The notes beneath the pieces were generated by a model. The model worked only from the letters and a program-made list of their open reading frames with translations, was not told where the DNA came from and made no database searches. The position numbers and the translations under genes are program-made. Shown here in pieces: positions 53,615 through 63,370 of a stretch of 64,000 nucleotides of DNA; the stretch's first letter is position 1; every line of letters begins with the position of its first letter. Source of the DNA: Escherichia hormaechei_A (GTDB lineage: Bacteria > Pseudomonadota > Gammaproteobacteria > Enterobacterales > Enterobacteriaceae); NCBI GenBank assembly GCA_042434945.1, contig CP170191.1, forward strand, positions 806,001-870,000, written 5' to 3'.

Positions 53615-54654
53615 TTACTCAGCAATAAACTGATATTCCGTCAGGCTGGAATACTCTTCGCCAGGACGCAGGAAGCAGTCCGGTTGCGGCCATTCAGGGT
53701 GGTTCGGGCTGTCCGGTAGAAACTCGCTTTCCAGAGCCAGCCCTTGCCAGTCGGCGTAAGGTTCGGTTCCCGCGACGGTGTGCCGCCGAGGAAGTTGCCG
53801 GAGTAGAATTGCAGAGCCGGAGCGGTGGTGTAGACCTTCAGCTGCAATTTTTCATCTGCTGACCAGACATGCGCCGCCACTTTCTTGCCATCGCCTTTGG
53901 CCTGTAACAAGAATGCGTGATCGTAACCTTTCACTTTGCGCTGATCGTCGTCGGCAAGAAACTCACTGGCGATGATTTTGGCGCTGCGGAAATCAAAAGA
54001 CGTTCCGGCGACAGATTTCAGGCCGTCGTGCGGAATGCCGCCTTCATCAACCGGCAGATATTCGTCCGCCAGAATCTGCAACTTGTGATTGCGCACGTCA
54101 GACTGCTCGCCGTCAAGATTGAAATAGACGTGATTAGTCATATTCACCGGGCAAGGTTTATCAACTGTGGCGCGATAAGTAATGGAGATACGGTTATCGT
54201 CGGTCAGACGATATTGCACCGTCGCGCCGAGATTACCCGGGAAGCCCTGATCACCATCATCTGAACTCAGGGCAAACAGCACCTGACGATCGTTCTGGTT
54301 CACAATCTGCCAGCGACGTTTGTCGAACCCTTCCGGCCCGCCGTGCAGCTGGTTAACGCCCTGACTTGGCGAAAGCGTCACGGTTTCACCGTCAAAGGTA
54401 TAACGGCTATTGGCGATACGGTTGGCATAACGACCAATAGAGGCCCCCAGAAACGCGGCCTGATCCTGATAGCATTCCGGGCTGGCACAGCCGAGCAGCG
54501 CCTCGCGGACGCTGCCATCGGAAAGCGGAATACGGGCGGAAAGTAAAGTCGCACCCCAGTCCATCAGCGTGACTACCATCCCTGCGTTGTTACGCAAAGT
54601 TAACAGTCGGTACGGCTGACCATCGGGTGCCAGTGCGGGAGTTTCGTTCAGCAC
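53615..54654 (-). pseudogene. galM: galM, aldose 1-epimerase, single frameshift near the 3' end
   Basis: GalM interconverts alpha- and beta-galactose. GTG start overlaps the galK stop. Residues to ~296 are intact and K-12-like (MTNHVYFNLDG, LPVDEGGIP, VYTTAPALQFYSGNF). Then GGTPSRGTEPYADW becomes GGTPSREPNLTPT because a G is missing from a GGGG run near 53770. The shifted frame ends at 53641 (337 residues, of which the last ~41 are aberrant). The native tail (EYSSLTEYQFIAE, stop 53615-53617) is still present; 1040 bp versus 1041 expected. Catalytic His and Glu of the family: the Glu lies in the lost tail, so activity is doubtful. Confidence 0.88.
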
Positions 54655-55796
54655 TGTCCTGCTCCTTGTGATGGTTTACAAACGTAAAAAGTCTCTTTAA
54701 TACCTGTTTTTGCTTCATATTGTTCAGCGACAGCTTGCTGTACGGCAGGCACCAGCTCTTCCGGGATCAGCGCGACGATACAGCCGCCAAATCCGCCGCC
54801 GGTCATGCGTACGCCACCTTTGTCGCCAATCACAGCTTTGACGATTTCTACCAGAGTGTCAATTTGCGGCACGGTGATTTCGAAATCATCGCGCATAGAG
54901 GCATGAGACTCCGCCATCAACTCGCCCATACGTTTCAGGTCGCCTTGCTCCAGCGCGCTGGCAGCTTCAACGGTGCGGGCGTTTTCAGTCAGTATATGAC
55001 GCACGCGTTTTGCCACGATCGGGTCCAGTTCATGCGCAACAGCGTTGAACTCTTCAATGGTGACATCACGCAGGGCTGGCTGCTGGAAGAAACGCGCACC
55101 GGTTTCGCACTGTTCACGACGGGTGTTGTATTCGCTGCCAACCAGGGTACGTTTGAAGTTACTGTTGATGATGACGACAGCCACACCTTTGGGCATGGAA
55201 ACTGCTTTGGTCCCCAGTGAGCGGCAATCGATCAGCAAGGCATGATCTTTCTTGCCGAGCGCGGAAATTAGCTGATCCATGATCCCGCAGTTACAGCCTA
55301 CAAACTGGTTTTCTGCTTCCTGACCGTTAAGCGCGATTTGTGCGCCGTCCAGCGGCAGATGATAAAGCTGCTGCAATACGGTTCCGACCGCGACTTCCAG
55401 TGAAGCGGAAGAACTTAACCCGGCACCCTGCGGCACATTGCCGCTGATCACCATGTCCACGCCGCCGAAGCTGTTGTTACGCAGTTGCAGATGTTTCACC
55501 ACGCCACGAACGTAGTTAGCCCATTGATAGTTTTCATGTGCGACAATGGGCGCATCGAGGGAAAACTCGTCGAGCTGATTTTCATAATCGGCTGCCATCA
55601 CGCGAACTTTACGGTCATCGCGTGGTGCACAACTGATCACGGTTTGATAATCAATCGCGCAGGGCAGAACGAAACCGTCGTTGTAGTCGGTGTGTTCACC
55701 AATCAAATTCACGCGGCCAGGCGCCTGAATGGTGTGAGTGGCAGGGTAGCCAAATGCGTTGGCAAACAGAGATTGTGTTTTTTCTTTCAGACTCAT
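54648..55796 (-). CDS. galK: Galactokinase
   Basis: A 382-residue GHMP kinase phosphorylating galactose. Signature [23 protein letters not shown] near 26, ATP loop [18 protein letters not shown] near 117, and motif 3 [14 protein letters not shown] near 338. galT lies three bases upstream. Matches K-12. Confidence 0.97.
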
Positions 55797-55799
55797 TTC

Positions 55800-56846
55800 T
55801 TACACTCCGGATTCGCGAAAATGGATATCGCTGACTGCGCGCAAACGCTCTGCTGCCTGTTCTGCGGTCAGGTCTCGCTGGGTCTCTGCCAGCATTTCAT
55901 AACCAACCATAAATTTACGTACGGTGGCGGAGCGCAGCAGAGGCGGATAAAAGTGCGCGTGCAGCTGCCAGTGTTGATTCTCTTCGCCATTAAATGGCGC
56001 GCCGTGCCAGCCCATAGAGTAGGGGAAGGAGCACTGGAAGAGGTTGTCATAACGACTGGTCAGCTTTTTCAACGCCAGCGCCAGATCGCTGCGCTGGGCG
56101 TCGGTCAAATCGGTGATCCGTAAAACGTGGGCTTTGGGCAGCAGTAGCGTTTCGAACGGCCAGGCAGCCCAGTAAGGCACGACGGCTAACCAGTGTTCGG
56201 TTTCGACAACGGTACGGCTACCGTCTGCCAGCTCGCGCTGAACATAATCCACCAGCATTGGTGATTTCTGTTCGGCAAAATATTCTTTTTGCAGGCGGTC
56301 TTCGCGCTCAGCTTCGTTAGGCAGGAAGCTATTTGCCCAAATCTGACCGTGCGGATGCGGGTTAGAGCAGCCCATCGCCGCGCCTTTGTTTTCAAAAACC
56401 TGCACCCATGGGTACGTTTTCCCCAGTTCTGCGGTTTGCTCCTGCCAGGTTTTGACGATTTCCGTCAATGCTGCAACGCTGAGCTCTGGCAGCGTTTTAC
56501 TGTGATCCGGTGAAAAGCAGATCACCCGGCTGGTGCCGCGCGCGCTCTGGCAACGCATCAGCGGATCGTGACTTTCTGGCGCATCTGGCGTGTCAGACAT
56601 CAAAGCCGCAAAGTCATTAGTGAAAACGTAAGTCCCGGTGTAATCGGGGTTTTTATCGCCTGTCACCCGCACATTACCTGCGCAGAGGAAGCAATCTGGA
56701 TCGTGCGCAGGTAACACCTGTTTGGCTGGCGTTTCCTGCGCCCCCTGCCAGGGGCGCTTAGCGCGGTGCGGTGAAACCAGAATCCATTGCCCGGTGAGCG
56801 GGTTGTAGCGGCGATGTGGATGATCAACGGGATTAAATTGCGTCAT
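55800..56846 (-). CDS. galT: Galactose-1-phosphate uridylyltransferase
   Basis: A 348-residue HIT-superfamily enzyme exchanging UDP between UDP-glucose and galactose-1-phosphate. Active-site motif SNPHPHGQIWA near 160-170 with the uridylylated His. Zinc ligands include the C-x2-C near 52 (CFLCAG). The segment FNGEENQHWQLHAHFYPP is present. It lies nine bases after galE. Matches K-12. Confidence 0.97.
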   Translation of the reverse strand: MTQFNPVDHPHRRYNPLTGQWILVSPHRAKRPWQGAQETPAKQVLPAHDPDCFLCAGNVRVTGDKNPDYTGTYVFTNDFAALMSDTPDAPESHDPLMRCQSARGTSRVICFSPDHSKTLPELSVAALTEIVKTWQEQTAELGKTYPWVQVFENKGAAMGCSNPHPHGQIWANSFLPNEAEREDRLQKEYFAEQKSPMLVDYVQRELADGSRTVVETEHWLAVVPYWAAWPFETLLLPKAHVLRITDLTDAQRSDLALALKKLTSRYDNLFQCSFPYSMGWHGAPFNGEENQHWQLHAHFYPPLLRSATVRKFMVGYEMLAETQRDLTAEQAAERLRAVSDIHFRESGV

Positions 56847-56855
56847 GGTCGTTCC

Positions 56856-57872
56856 TTAATCGGGATATCCCTGTGGATGGCGTGACTGCCAGTGCCAGGT
56901 GTCCTGCGCCATTTCATCGAGTGTGCGCGTTACGCGCCAGTTCAGTTCACGGTCGGCTTTGCTGGCGTCCGCCCAGTAGGCCGGAAGGTCGCCCTCGCGA
57001 CGCGGTGCAAAATGATAATTAACCGGTTTGCCGCAGGCTTTGCTGAAGGCATTAACCACGTCCAGCACGCTGTTGCCTACGCCAGCGCCGAGGTTGTAGA
57101 TGTGTACGCCTGGCTTGTTCGCCAGTTTTTCCATCGCCACGACGTGACCGTCCGCCAGATCCATTACGTGGATGTAATCGCGTACGCCAGTACCATCTTC
57201 GGTCGGATAATCGTTACCAAAAATCGCCAGCGAGTCGCGACGGCCTACAGCAACCTGGGCGATGTATGGCATCAGGTTATTCGGAATGCCTTGCGGATCT
57301 TCGCCCATATCGCCCGACGGATGCGCGCCAACCGGGTTGAAGTAGCGCAGCAGGGCAATGCTCCAGTCCGGCTGGGCTTTTTGCAGATCGGTGAGGATCT
57401 GTTCCACCATCAGCTTGCTTTTGCCGTAAGGGCTTTGCGGTGTGCCGGTCGGGAAGCTTTCAACGTATGGAATTTTGGGCTGATCGCCATAAACGGTGGC
57501 GGAGGAGCTAAAAATAAAGTTTTTGACGTTAGCGGCGCGCATGGCGCTAATCAGGCGCAGAGTGCCGTTGACATTGTTGTCGTAATATTCCAGCGGTTTT
57601 TGTACCGATTCGCCCACGGCTTTCAGCCCGGCGAAGTGGATCACGGTGTCGATAGCGTGATCGTGCAGGATCTCGGTCATCAACGCTTCGTTACGAATAT
57701 CGCCTTCAACAAACGTTGGATGTTTGCCGCCTAAACGCTCGATAACAGGCAGTACGCTGCGCTTACTGTTACAGAGGTTATCAAGAATGATGACATCATG
57801 ACCGTTTTGCAGTAATTGCACACAGGTATGACTTCCAATGTAACCGCTACCACCGGTAACCAGAACTCTCAT
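56856..57872 (-). CDS. galE: UDP-glucose 4-epimerase
   Basis: A 338-residue short-chain dehydrogenase-type epimerase. NAD motif VTGGSGYIGSH at the N-terminus, catalytic SSSATVYG near 124 and YGKSK (Tyr149/Lys153). The start MRVLVTGG was chosen by family length; longer in-frame starts overlap the promoters. First gene of the galETKM operon, whose last gene galM is broken here. Confidence 0.97.
   Translation of the reverse strand: MRVLVTGGSGYIGSHTCVQLLQNGHDVIILDNLCNSKRSVLPVIERLGGKHPTFVEGDIRNEALMTEILHDHAIDTVIHFAGLKAVGESVQKPLEYYDNNVNGTLRLISAMRAANVKNFIFSSSATVYGDQPKIPYVESFPTGTPQSPYGKSKLMVEQILTDLQKAQPDWSIALLRYFNPVGAHPSGDMGEDPQGIPNNLMPYIAQVAVGRRDSLAIFGNDYPTEDGTGVRDYIHVMDLADGHVVAMEKLANKPGVHIYNLGAGVGNSVLDVVNAFSKACGKPVNYHFAPRREGDLPAYWADASKADRELNWRVTRTLDEMAQDTWHWQSRHPQGYPD
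57838..57853 (-). promoter_or_regulatory. Internal gal operator OI within galE
   Basis: ATGTAACCGCTACCAC is the reverse complement of the GalR/GalS internal operator. It pairs with OE 113 bp upstream for DNA looping. Confidence 0.85.
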
Positions 57873-57903
57873 AATTCGCTCCATTAGGCTTATGGTATGA
57901 AAT

Positions 57904-57947
57904 AACCATAGCATAACAAAGATGCGAAAAGTGTGACATGGAATAAA
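57904..57947 (-). promoter_or_regulatory. gal P1/P2 promoters and CRP site
   Basis: On the minus strand TATGGTT (57904-57910, P1 -10) and TATGCTA (57909-57915, P2 -10) overlap as in E. coli, with the CRP site around TGTGACATGGAATAAA at 57932-57947. Confidence 0.85.
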
Positions 57948-57950
57948 TTA

Positions 57951-57966
57951 GTGGAATCGTTTACAC
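57951..57966 (-). promoter_or_regulatory. External gal operator OE
   Basis: GTGGAATCGTTTACAC, the known GalR/GalS operator upstream of gal P1. Confidence 0.88.
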
Positions 57967-58051
57967 TGGTTTTCACACGCGCTTTTTCACAGACTGAGTG
58001 CATTGTAGATCAAAGAGATAGAGATGTATTGTTGCAGGTTGTCTGAAAAGC

Positions 58052-58068
58052 GGAGGGCAGCGCCCTCC
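58052..58068 (-). terminator. Terminator after modF
   Basis: GGAGGGCgctGCCCTCCGCTTTT on the minus strand, just past the modF stop. Confidence 0.75.
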
Positions 58069-58073
58069 ACGCG

Positions 58074-59546
58074 TTAATCGATTTTGCTCAGCAGGTAGCG
58101 GTATTGCTCGCGGTCAGGGACAAATTCCAGCCGATGGGTGATGCAGGACGGGGCATCTTCAGCATGGTGGGACACAAACAGCAGCTGGGTTTCACCTTCG
58201 CTAATCAGGACATCCACAAAGCGGCGGATCAGCTGACGGTTGAGCGGATCCAGCCCCTGCAACGGTTCGTCAAGAATCAGCAGCGTAGGGTGCTTGACCA
58301 GCGCGCGGACGATCAATGCCAGCCGCTGCTGCCCCCACGACAGGCTGTGGAATGGCGCATCGGCGACCCGGTTATCCATACCCAGAATATCCAGCCACTG
58401 CTGCGCCAGCTTGTGCTGCTTGTCGGATACCGCCTGATAAATACCAATGGAGTCGAAGAAGCCAGAGAGGATCACATTTCGCACCGTGGTGCTCACCCGG
58501 TAGTCCAGGTGCAGGCTGCTGCTGACATAGCCGATGTGCTTTTTGATATCCCAGATGGTTTCCCCGCTGCCGCGGCGACGGCCGAACAGGGTGAGATCGT
58601 TGCTGTATCCCTGCGGGTGATCCCCGGTGATCAGGCTCAGCAGCGTGGATTTACCCGCTCCGTTGGGGCCGACGATCTGCCAGTGCTCACCAGGATTAAC
58701 CGTCCAGCTGAGGTGATTAAGAATAGGGCGATCGTCGTAAGCAACCACCCCATCGCGCAGCACAATGCGCGGCTGGTCAGGCTCCAGCCCGTGGCGTGCT
58801 GAGGGCGCATCCGGCTCCGGCAGGGCAATACCGTCCAGTTTCTCGCTGTGCGCCAGCTGCGCAATCAGCGCCTGCCGAAGCAGTACGGCTTTCTCGCCGG
58901 TTTCGGTCAGGCTACAGTCCGCCAGCACGCCCGCATAATGTACGAAATCCGGGATCTCATCAAAGCGGTTAAGAACCAGCACAAGCGTGTATCCCTGCTG
59001 GTTAAGCGACGCCAGCAACGCTGCCAGCTGCGCGCGGGACTGCACATCCAGTCCGTCATACGGTTCATCCAGGATCAGGAGTTCCGGCTCGCTCATCAGC
59101 GCCTGACACAGCAGCGTTTTGCGCGTTTCACCGGTTGAAAGGTATTTAAAGCGGCGATTAAGCAGGGCGGTAATGCCAAATTGCTCCGCCAGCTGCTGAC
59201 AGCGGGCAGGATCTTTTATCTCATCCTGGATAATTTCCGCCGTCGTGCGGCCGGTATCTTCTTCGCCGGGGCTGAGCAAATCGGTATTGTTACGCTGCCA
59301 CTCATCGCTGACCAGCTTTTGCAGCTGTTCGAAGGAAAGGCGCGTCAGCCGGGTAAAGGTGCACCGACGTTCACCCTTCAGTTGGGTTAATTCGCCTGCC
59401 AGAGCGCGGGCCAGCGCGGATTTTCCGCTGCCATTCGTGCCCACAAACGCCCAGCTTTCTCCGGCGCGAAGGGTTAACTCTGGCAGCGATAAGGTACGGA
59501 TAGCACTAAGATGAAACGTGCCTTGCGAAATATGCAATGATGACAT
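58074..59546 (-). CDS. modF: ModF, duplicated ABC ATPase of the mod locus
   Basis: A 490-residue protein with two ABC domains and no membrane segments. Domain 1: Walker A VGTNGSGKSALA near 36, signature YLSTGETRK, Walker B LLILDEPYDG. Domain 2: GPNGAGKSTLL near 293, SLSWGQQRLALI, LLILDEPLQGLDP. Co-transcribed with modE. Its role is not firmly established; linked to photorepair or molybdate in old literature. Divergent from K-12. Confidence 0.93.
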   Translation of the reverse strand: MSSLHISQGTFHLSAIRTLSLPELTLRAGESWAFVGTNGSGKSALARALAGELTQLKGERRCTFTRLTRLSFEQLQKLVSDEWQRNNTDLLSPGEEDTGRTTAEIIQDEIKDPARCQQLAEQFGITALLNRRFKYLSTGETRKTLLCQALMSEPELLILDEPYDGLDVQSRAQLAALLASLNQQGYTLVLVLNRFDEIPDFVHYAGVLADCSLTETGEKAVLLRQALIAQLAHSEKLDGIALPEPDAPSARHGLEPDQPRIVLRDGVVAYDDRPILNHLSWTVNPGEHWQIVGPNGAGKSTLLSLITGDHPQGYSNDLTLFGRRRGSGETIWDIKKHIGYVSSSLHLDYRVSTTVRNVILSGFFDSIGIYQAVSDKQHKLAQQWLDILGMDNRVADAPFHSLSWGQQRLALIVRALVKHPTLLILDEPLQGLDPLNRQLIRRFVDVLISEGETQLLFVSHHAEDAPSCITHRLEFVPDREQYRYLLSKID

Positions 59547-59613
59547 GTGTTATCCCATTTTTTGCAGCAACAGATGTCAGGGATACTCAGTGTAAGCAGA
59601 GTTGTCAATGCGC

Positions 59614-60402
59614 TTAGCACAATGTGGCGATAATTACCCTGTCTGCATTGAAATATGCGGTCACCACAGCACCTTCGTCTAATTCGGTCGCGTCGTTCAC
59701 CGGAACGGTGGCGCAGAGCAACTGTCCATCCGGCAGGGTCATCAGCACTTCACATTGTTCTGCGCCGCGCTCGATGTGGCTGATACACCCGCGTAGCTGG
59801 TTGTCGGCCTCTGCGGCCTGCTCAGGGTTGAGTGCGATGCTGATCCAGGGCGCTTTGAGTAATACCAGCACCTCCTGTCCTTCGTTCAGCCCAAGGCGTT
59901 GACCACTTTGCGCGGTGATGGCGGCTTTCAGGCGCGTCGCACCGTCCGCAAGCAGAATCTCTATATGCTCCTGCACCTGCGAATGATCGCGCCCCGTCAC
60001 CGTACCGAACCACTGGTTACGGGCGCTGGTTTGCAGTGAAAAACGTGAGATCGCGGCCAGCAGGCTGTTCAGCGGCAGGGCGTCATCGTCACTTAACACA
60101 TCAAAGGCTTTTTGCTGGATTTGCGCCAGTAAGTCATAGAGCTGAATCAGTCGCTGACCATAGCGGGTCAGTACTGCGCCGCCGCCACCTTTACCGCCTG
60201 TTGCGCGCTCGACCAGAATATGCTCACTTAACTGATTCATCTCGTTAATGGCATCCCAGGCGCTTTTATAGCTAATACCGGCATCTTTCGCTCCCTGGCT
60301 AATGGAACCGGAAAGCGCAATGTGTTTTAGTAGCGAAATGCGGCGCGGGTCGGCGAATAATTTTTGTTGGAGCTTAAGGGTGAGAAGGATTTCGGCCTGC
60401 AT
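59614..60402 (-). CDS. modE: ModE molybdate-responsive regulator (chimeric)
   Basis: A 262-residue regulator. The N-terminal winged helix-turn-helix (~1-120, ISQGAKDAGISYKSAWDAINEM) has the dimerisation segment GGKGGGGAVLTRYG. The C-terminal tandem Mop domains bind molybdate (TSARNQWFG, RLKAAITAQSG, SHIERGAEQCEVLM). With molybdate it represses modABC. The DNA-binding half is K-12-identical in my reading. The ligand-binding half after ~134 is divergent (TGRDHSQVQEHIEILL), so the protein joins two lineages at its domain boundary. Confidence 0.95.
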   Translation of the reverse strand: MQAEILLTLKLQQKLFADPRRISLLKHIALSGSISQGAKDAGISYKSAWDAINEMNQLSEHILVERATGGKGGGGAVLTRYGQRLIQLYDLLAQIQQKAFDVLSDDDALPLNSLLAAISRFSLQTSARNQWFGTVTGRDHSQVQEHIEILLADGATRLKAAITAQSGQRLGLNEGQEVLVLLKAPWISIALNPEQAAEADNQLRGCISHIERGAEQCEVLMTLPDGQLLCATVPVNDATELDEGAVVTAYFNADRVIIATLC

Positions 60403-60512
60403 AACAATGTCCTGGCAAAAGTCTTATTGTGACGGAAAACGAACGCCACGCAAAGCTGACCGCACAAAAGGGGAGTGCTTTTCTGTGCTTAGCGGTTAGA
60501 ATAGTCTCATGA

Positions 60513-60680
<168 letters not shown>

Positions 60681-60803
60681 TTCCCTGAATGCCCGCTTAG
60701 TCGGGCATTTTCTTTTTCTCAACTTCCTGCTTTTCCTGCCGATATTTTTTCTTATCTACCTCACAAAGGTTAGCAATAACTGCTGGGAAAATTCCGAGTT
60801 AGT

Positions 60804-60827
60804 CGTTATATTGTCGCCTACATAACG
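60804..60827. promoter_or_regulatory. ModE operator upstream of modA
   Basis: CGTTATattgtcgcctacATAACG, the palindromic ModE-molybdate box, 20 bp before the modA ATG. Confidence 0.85.
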
Positions 60828-60846
60828 TTACATTAAGGGGTTACCA

Positions 60847-61620
60847 ATGGCTCGTAAATGGTTGAATTTGTTTGCCGGGGCGGCACTCTCTTTCGCTGTT
60901 GCTGGCAATGCACTGGCAGATGAAGGGAAAATCACGGTGTTCGCCGCCGCATCACTGACTAACGCAATGCAGGACATTGCTACGCAGTTTAAAAAAGAGA
61001 AAGGCGTGGATGTGGTTTCTTCTTTCGCTTCGTCATCTACTCTCGCCCGTCAGATTGAAGCGGGTGCGCCTGCGGATCTGTTTATTTCTGCCGATCAGAA
61101 ATGGATGGATTATGCGGTTGATAAAAAAGCGATCGATACAGCTACGCGTCAGACACTGCTCGGCAATAGCCTGGTCGTTGTAGCACCGAAAGCCAGCGTG
61201 CAGAAAGATTTCACCATCGACAGCAAAACCAACTGGACTTCACTGCTGAATGGCGGTCGCCTGGCGGTTGGCGATCCGGAACATGTTCCCGCTGGCATTT
61301 ATGCAAAAGAAGCACTGCAAAAACTGGGCGCATGGGATACGCTCTCTCCGAAACTGGCCCCAGCGGAAGATGTTCGTGGGGCGCTGGCGCTGGTCGAACG
61401 TAACGAAGCGCCTCTGGGCATTGTCTACGGTTCTGACGCAGTTGCCAGCAAAGGGGTAAAAGTGGTTGCCACCTTCCCGGAAGATTCACATAAAAAAGTG
61501 GAATATCCGGTTGCTGTTGTGGAAGGGCATAACAATGCGACAGTGAAAGCATTTTATGATTATCTGAAGGGACCGCAGGCAGCGGAAATCTTTAAACGTT
61601 ACGGATTTACAATCAAGTAA
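60847..61620 (+). CDS. modA: ModA, periplasmic molybdate-binding protein
   Basis: A 257-residue protein with signal peptide (LNLFAGAALSFAVAGNALA, cleavage before DEGKI). Oxyanion-binding segments are FAAASLTNAMQD, SSFASSSTLARQI and GAPADLFISAD. It delivers molybdate/tungstate to ModBC. Its stop overlaps the modB ATG (TAATG). Matches K-12. Confidence 0.96.
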   Translation: MARKWLNLFAGAALSFAVAGNALADEGKITVFAAASLTNAMQDIATQFKKEKGVDVVSSFASSSTLARQIEAGAPADLFISADQKWMDYAVDKKAIDTATRQTLLGNSLVVVAPKASVQKDFTIDSKTNWTSLLNGGRLAVGDPEHVPAGIYAKEALQKLGAWDTLSPKLAPAEDVRGALALVERNEAPLGIVYGSDAVASKGVKVVATFPEDSHKKVEYPVAVVEGHNNATVKAFYDYLKGPQAAEIFKRYGFTIK

Positions 61621-62309
61621 TGATACTGACCGATCCAGAATGGCAGGCAGTTTTATTAAGCCTGAAAGTTTCTTCCCTGGCTGTGCTGTTTAGCCTGCCG
61701 TTTGGGATCTTTTTTGCCTGGTTACTGGTGCGTTGCACGTTTCCGGGCAAAGCTCTGCTCGACAGCGTACTGCATCTACCGCTGGTGTTACCGCCCGTGG
61801 TCGTCGGTTACTTATTATTAGTTTCGATGGGACGGCGCGGATTTATCGGTGAACGTCTGTATGACTGGTTTGGTATTACCTTCGCCTTTAGCTGGCGCGG
61901 CGCGGTTCTCGCTGCCGCCGTCATGTCGTTTCCGCTGATGGTGCGGGCAATTCGTCTGGCGCTGGAAGGGGTTGATGTCAAACTGGAACAGGCCGCAAGA
62001 ACACTGGGGGCCGGGCGCTGGCGCGTTTTCTTTACTATCACGTTACCGCTGACCTTACCGGGAATTATTGTTGGTACGGTACTGGCTTTTGCTCGTTCTC
62101 TCGGTGAGTTTGGTGCAACCATCACCTTTGTGTCGAACATTCCTGGTGAAACGCGAACCATTCCTTCTGCCATGTATACCCTGATCCAGACCCCCGGCGG
62201 GGAAAGTGGAGCGGCGAGACTGTGCATTATTTCTATTGCGCTGGCGATGATCTCCCTGTTGATTTCAGAATGGCTGGCCAGAATCAGCCGTGAACGGGCG
62301 GGGCGCTAA
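61620..62309 (+). CDS. modB: ModB, molybdate ABC permease
   Basis: A 229-residue inner-membrane permease with about five to six helices and the EAA-type cytoplasmic loop [21 protein letters not shown] near 120-145. It pairs with ModC. It overlaps modA. Matches K-12. Confidence 0.96.
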
Positions 62310-62311
62310 TC

Positions 62312-63370
62312 ATGCTGGAACTGAATTTTTCCCAGACGTTGGGCAACCATTGCCTGACTATTAATGAAACGCTGCCCGCCAATGGCATCACTGCTATCTT
62401 TGGCGTCTCCGGTGCCGGAAAAACTTCGCTGATTAACGCCATCAGTGGACTGACGCGCCCGCAAAAAGGGCGGATTGTCCTCAATGGGCGGGTACTAAAT
62501 GATGCCGAAAAAGGTATCTGCCTGACGCCGGAAAAGCGTCGCGTTGGCTATGTTTTTCAGGATGCGCGGCTGTTCCCGCATTACAAAGTGCGTGGCAATC
62601 TGCGCTACGGCATGTCGAAAAGTATGGTCGATCAGTTCGATAAGCTGGTGGCGCTTTTAGGCATTGAACCGTTGCTTGACCGTTTACCAGGCAGCCTGTC
62701 CGGAGGCGAAAAACAGCGCGTGGCGATTGGTCGGGCTTTGCTGACAGCACCGGAATTGCTGTTGCTGGATGAACCGCTGGCGTCACTGGATATTCCGCGT
62801 AAACGCGAACTGTTGCCTTATCTGCAACGTCTGACGCGGGAAATCAACATCCCGATGTTGTATGTCAGCCATTCGCTGGATGAGATCCTCCATCTGGCAG
62901 ACAGAGTGATGGTACTGGAAAACGGTCAGGTGAAAGCCTTTGGCGCGCTGGAAGAAGTCTGGGGGAGTAGCGTGATGAATCCGTGGCTGCCGAAAGAGCA
63001 ACAAAGTAGCATTCTGAAAGTGACGGTACTTGAGCATCATCCGCATTACGCGATGACTGCGCTGGCGCTGGGCGATCAGCATTTGTGGGTCAATAAGCTG
63101 GACGAACCGCTGCAAGCTGCGCTACGTATCCGCATTCAGGCTTCCGATGTTTCTCTGGTTTTACAACCGCCGCAGCAAACCAGCATTCGTAACGTATTGC
63201 GGGCAAAAGTTGTTAATAGTTATGACGACAACGGCCAGGTGGAAGTGGAGCTGGAAGTCGGCGGTAAAACGCTGTGGGCGCGTATCAGCCCGTGGGCCAG
63301 GGATGAACTGGCGATCAAACCTGGCCTGTGGCTGTACGCGCAAATTAAAAGTGTGTCGATAACCGCCTGA
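62312..63370 (+). CDS. modC: ModC, molybdate ABC ATPase
   Basis: A 352-residue ATPase. Walker [13 protein letters not shown] near 31, signature [15 protein letters not shown] near 130, Walker [13 protein letters not shown], and a C-terminal Mop domain (~290-352, [20 protein letters not shown]) that binds molybdate. It follows modB after 2 bp. Convergent with ybhA, whose stop abuts it. Confidence 0.96.

Larger units (their letters stand above)
58000..60000. other. Foreign-type segment 6: modF and the 3' half of modE
   Basis: ModF is a clearly divergent orthologue. ModE switches from K-12-identical to divergent after 'LQTSARNQWFGTV' (~residue 134, near 60000). The galE operator region on the other side is K-12-like. 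Left edge between ~57.97 and 58.07 kb. Confidence 0.65.
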
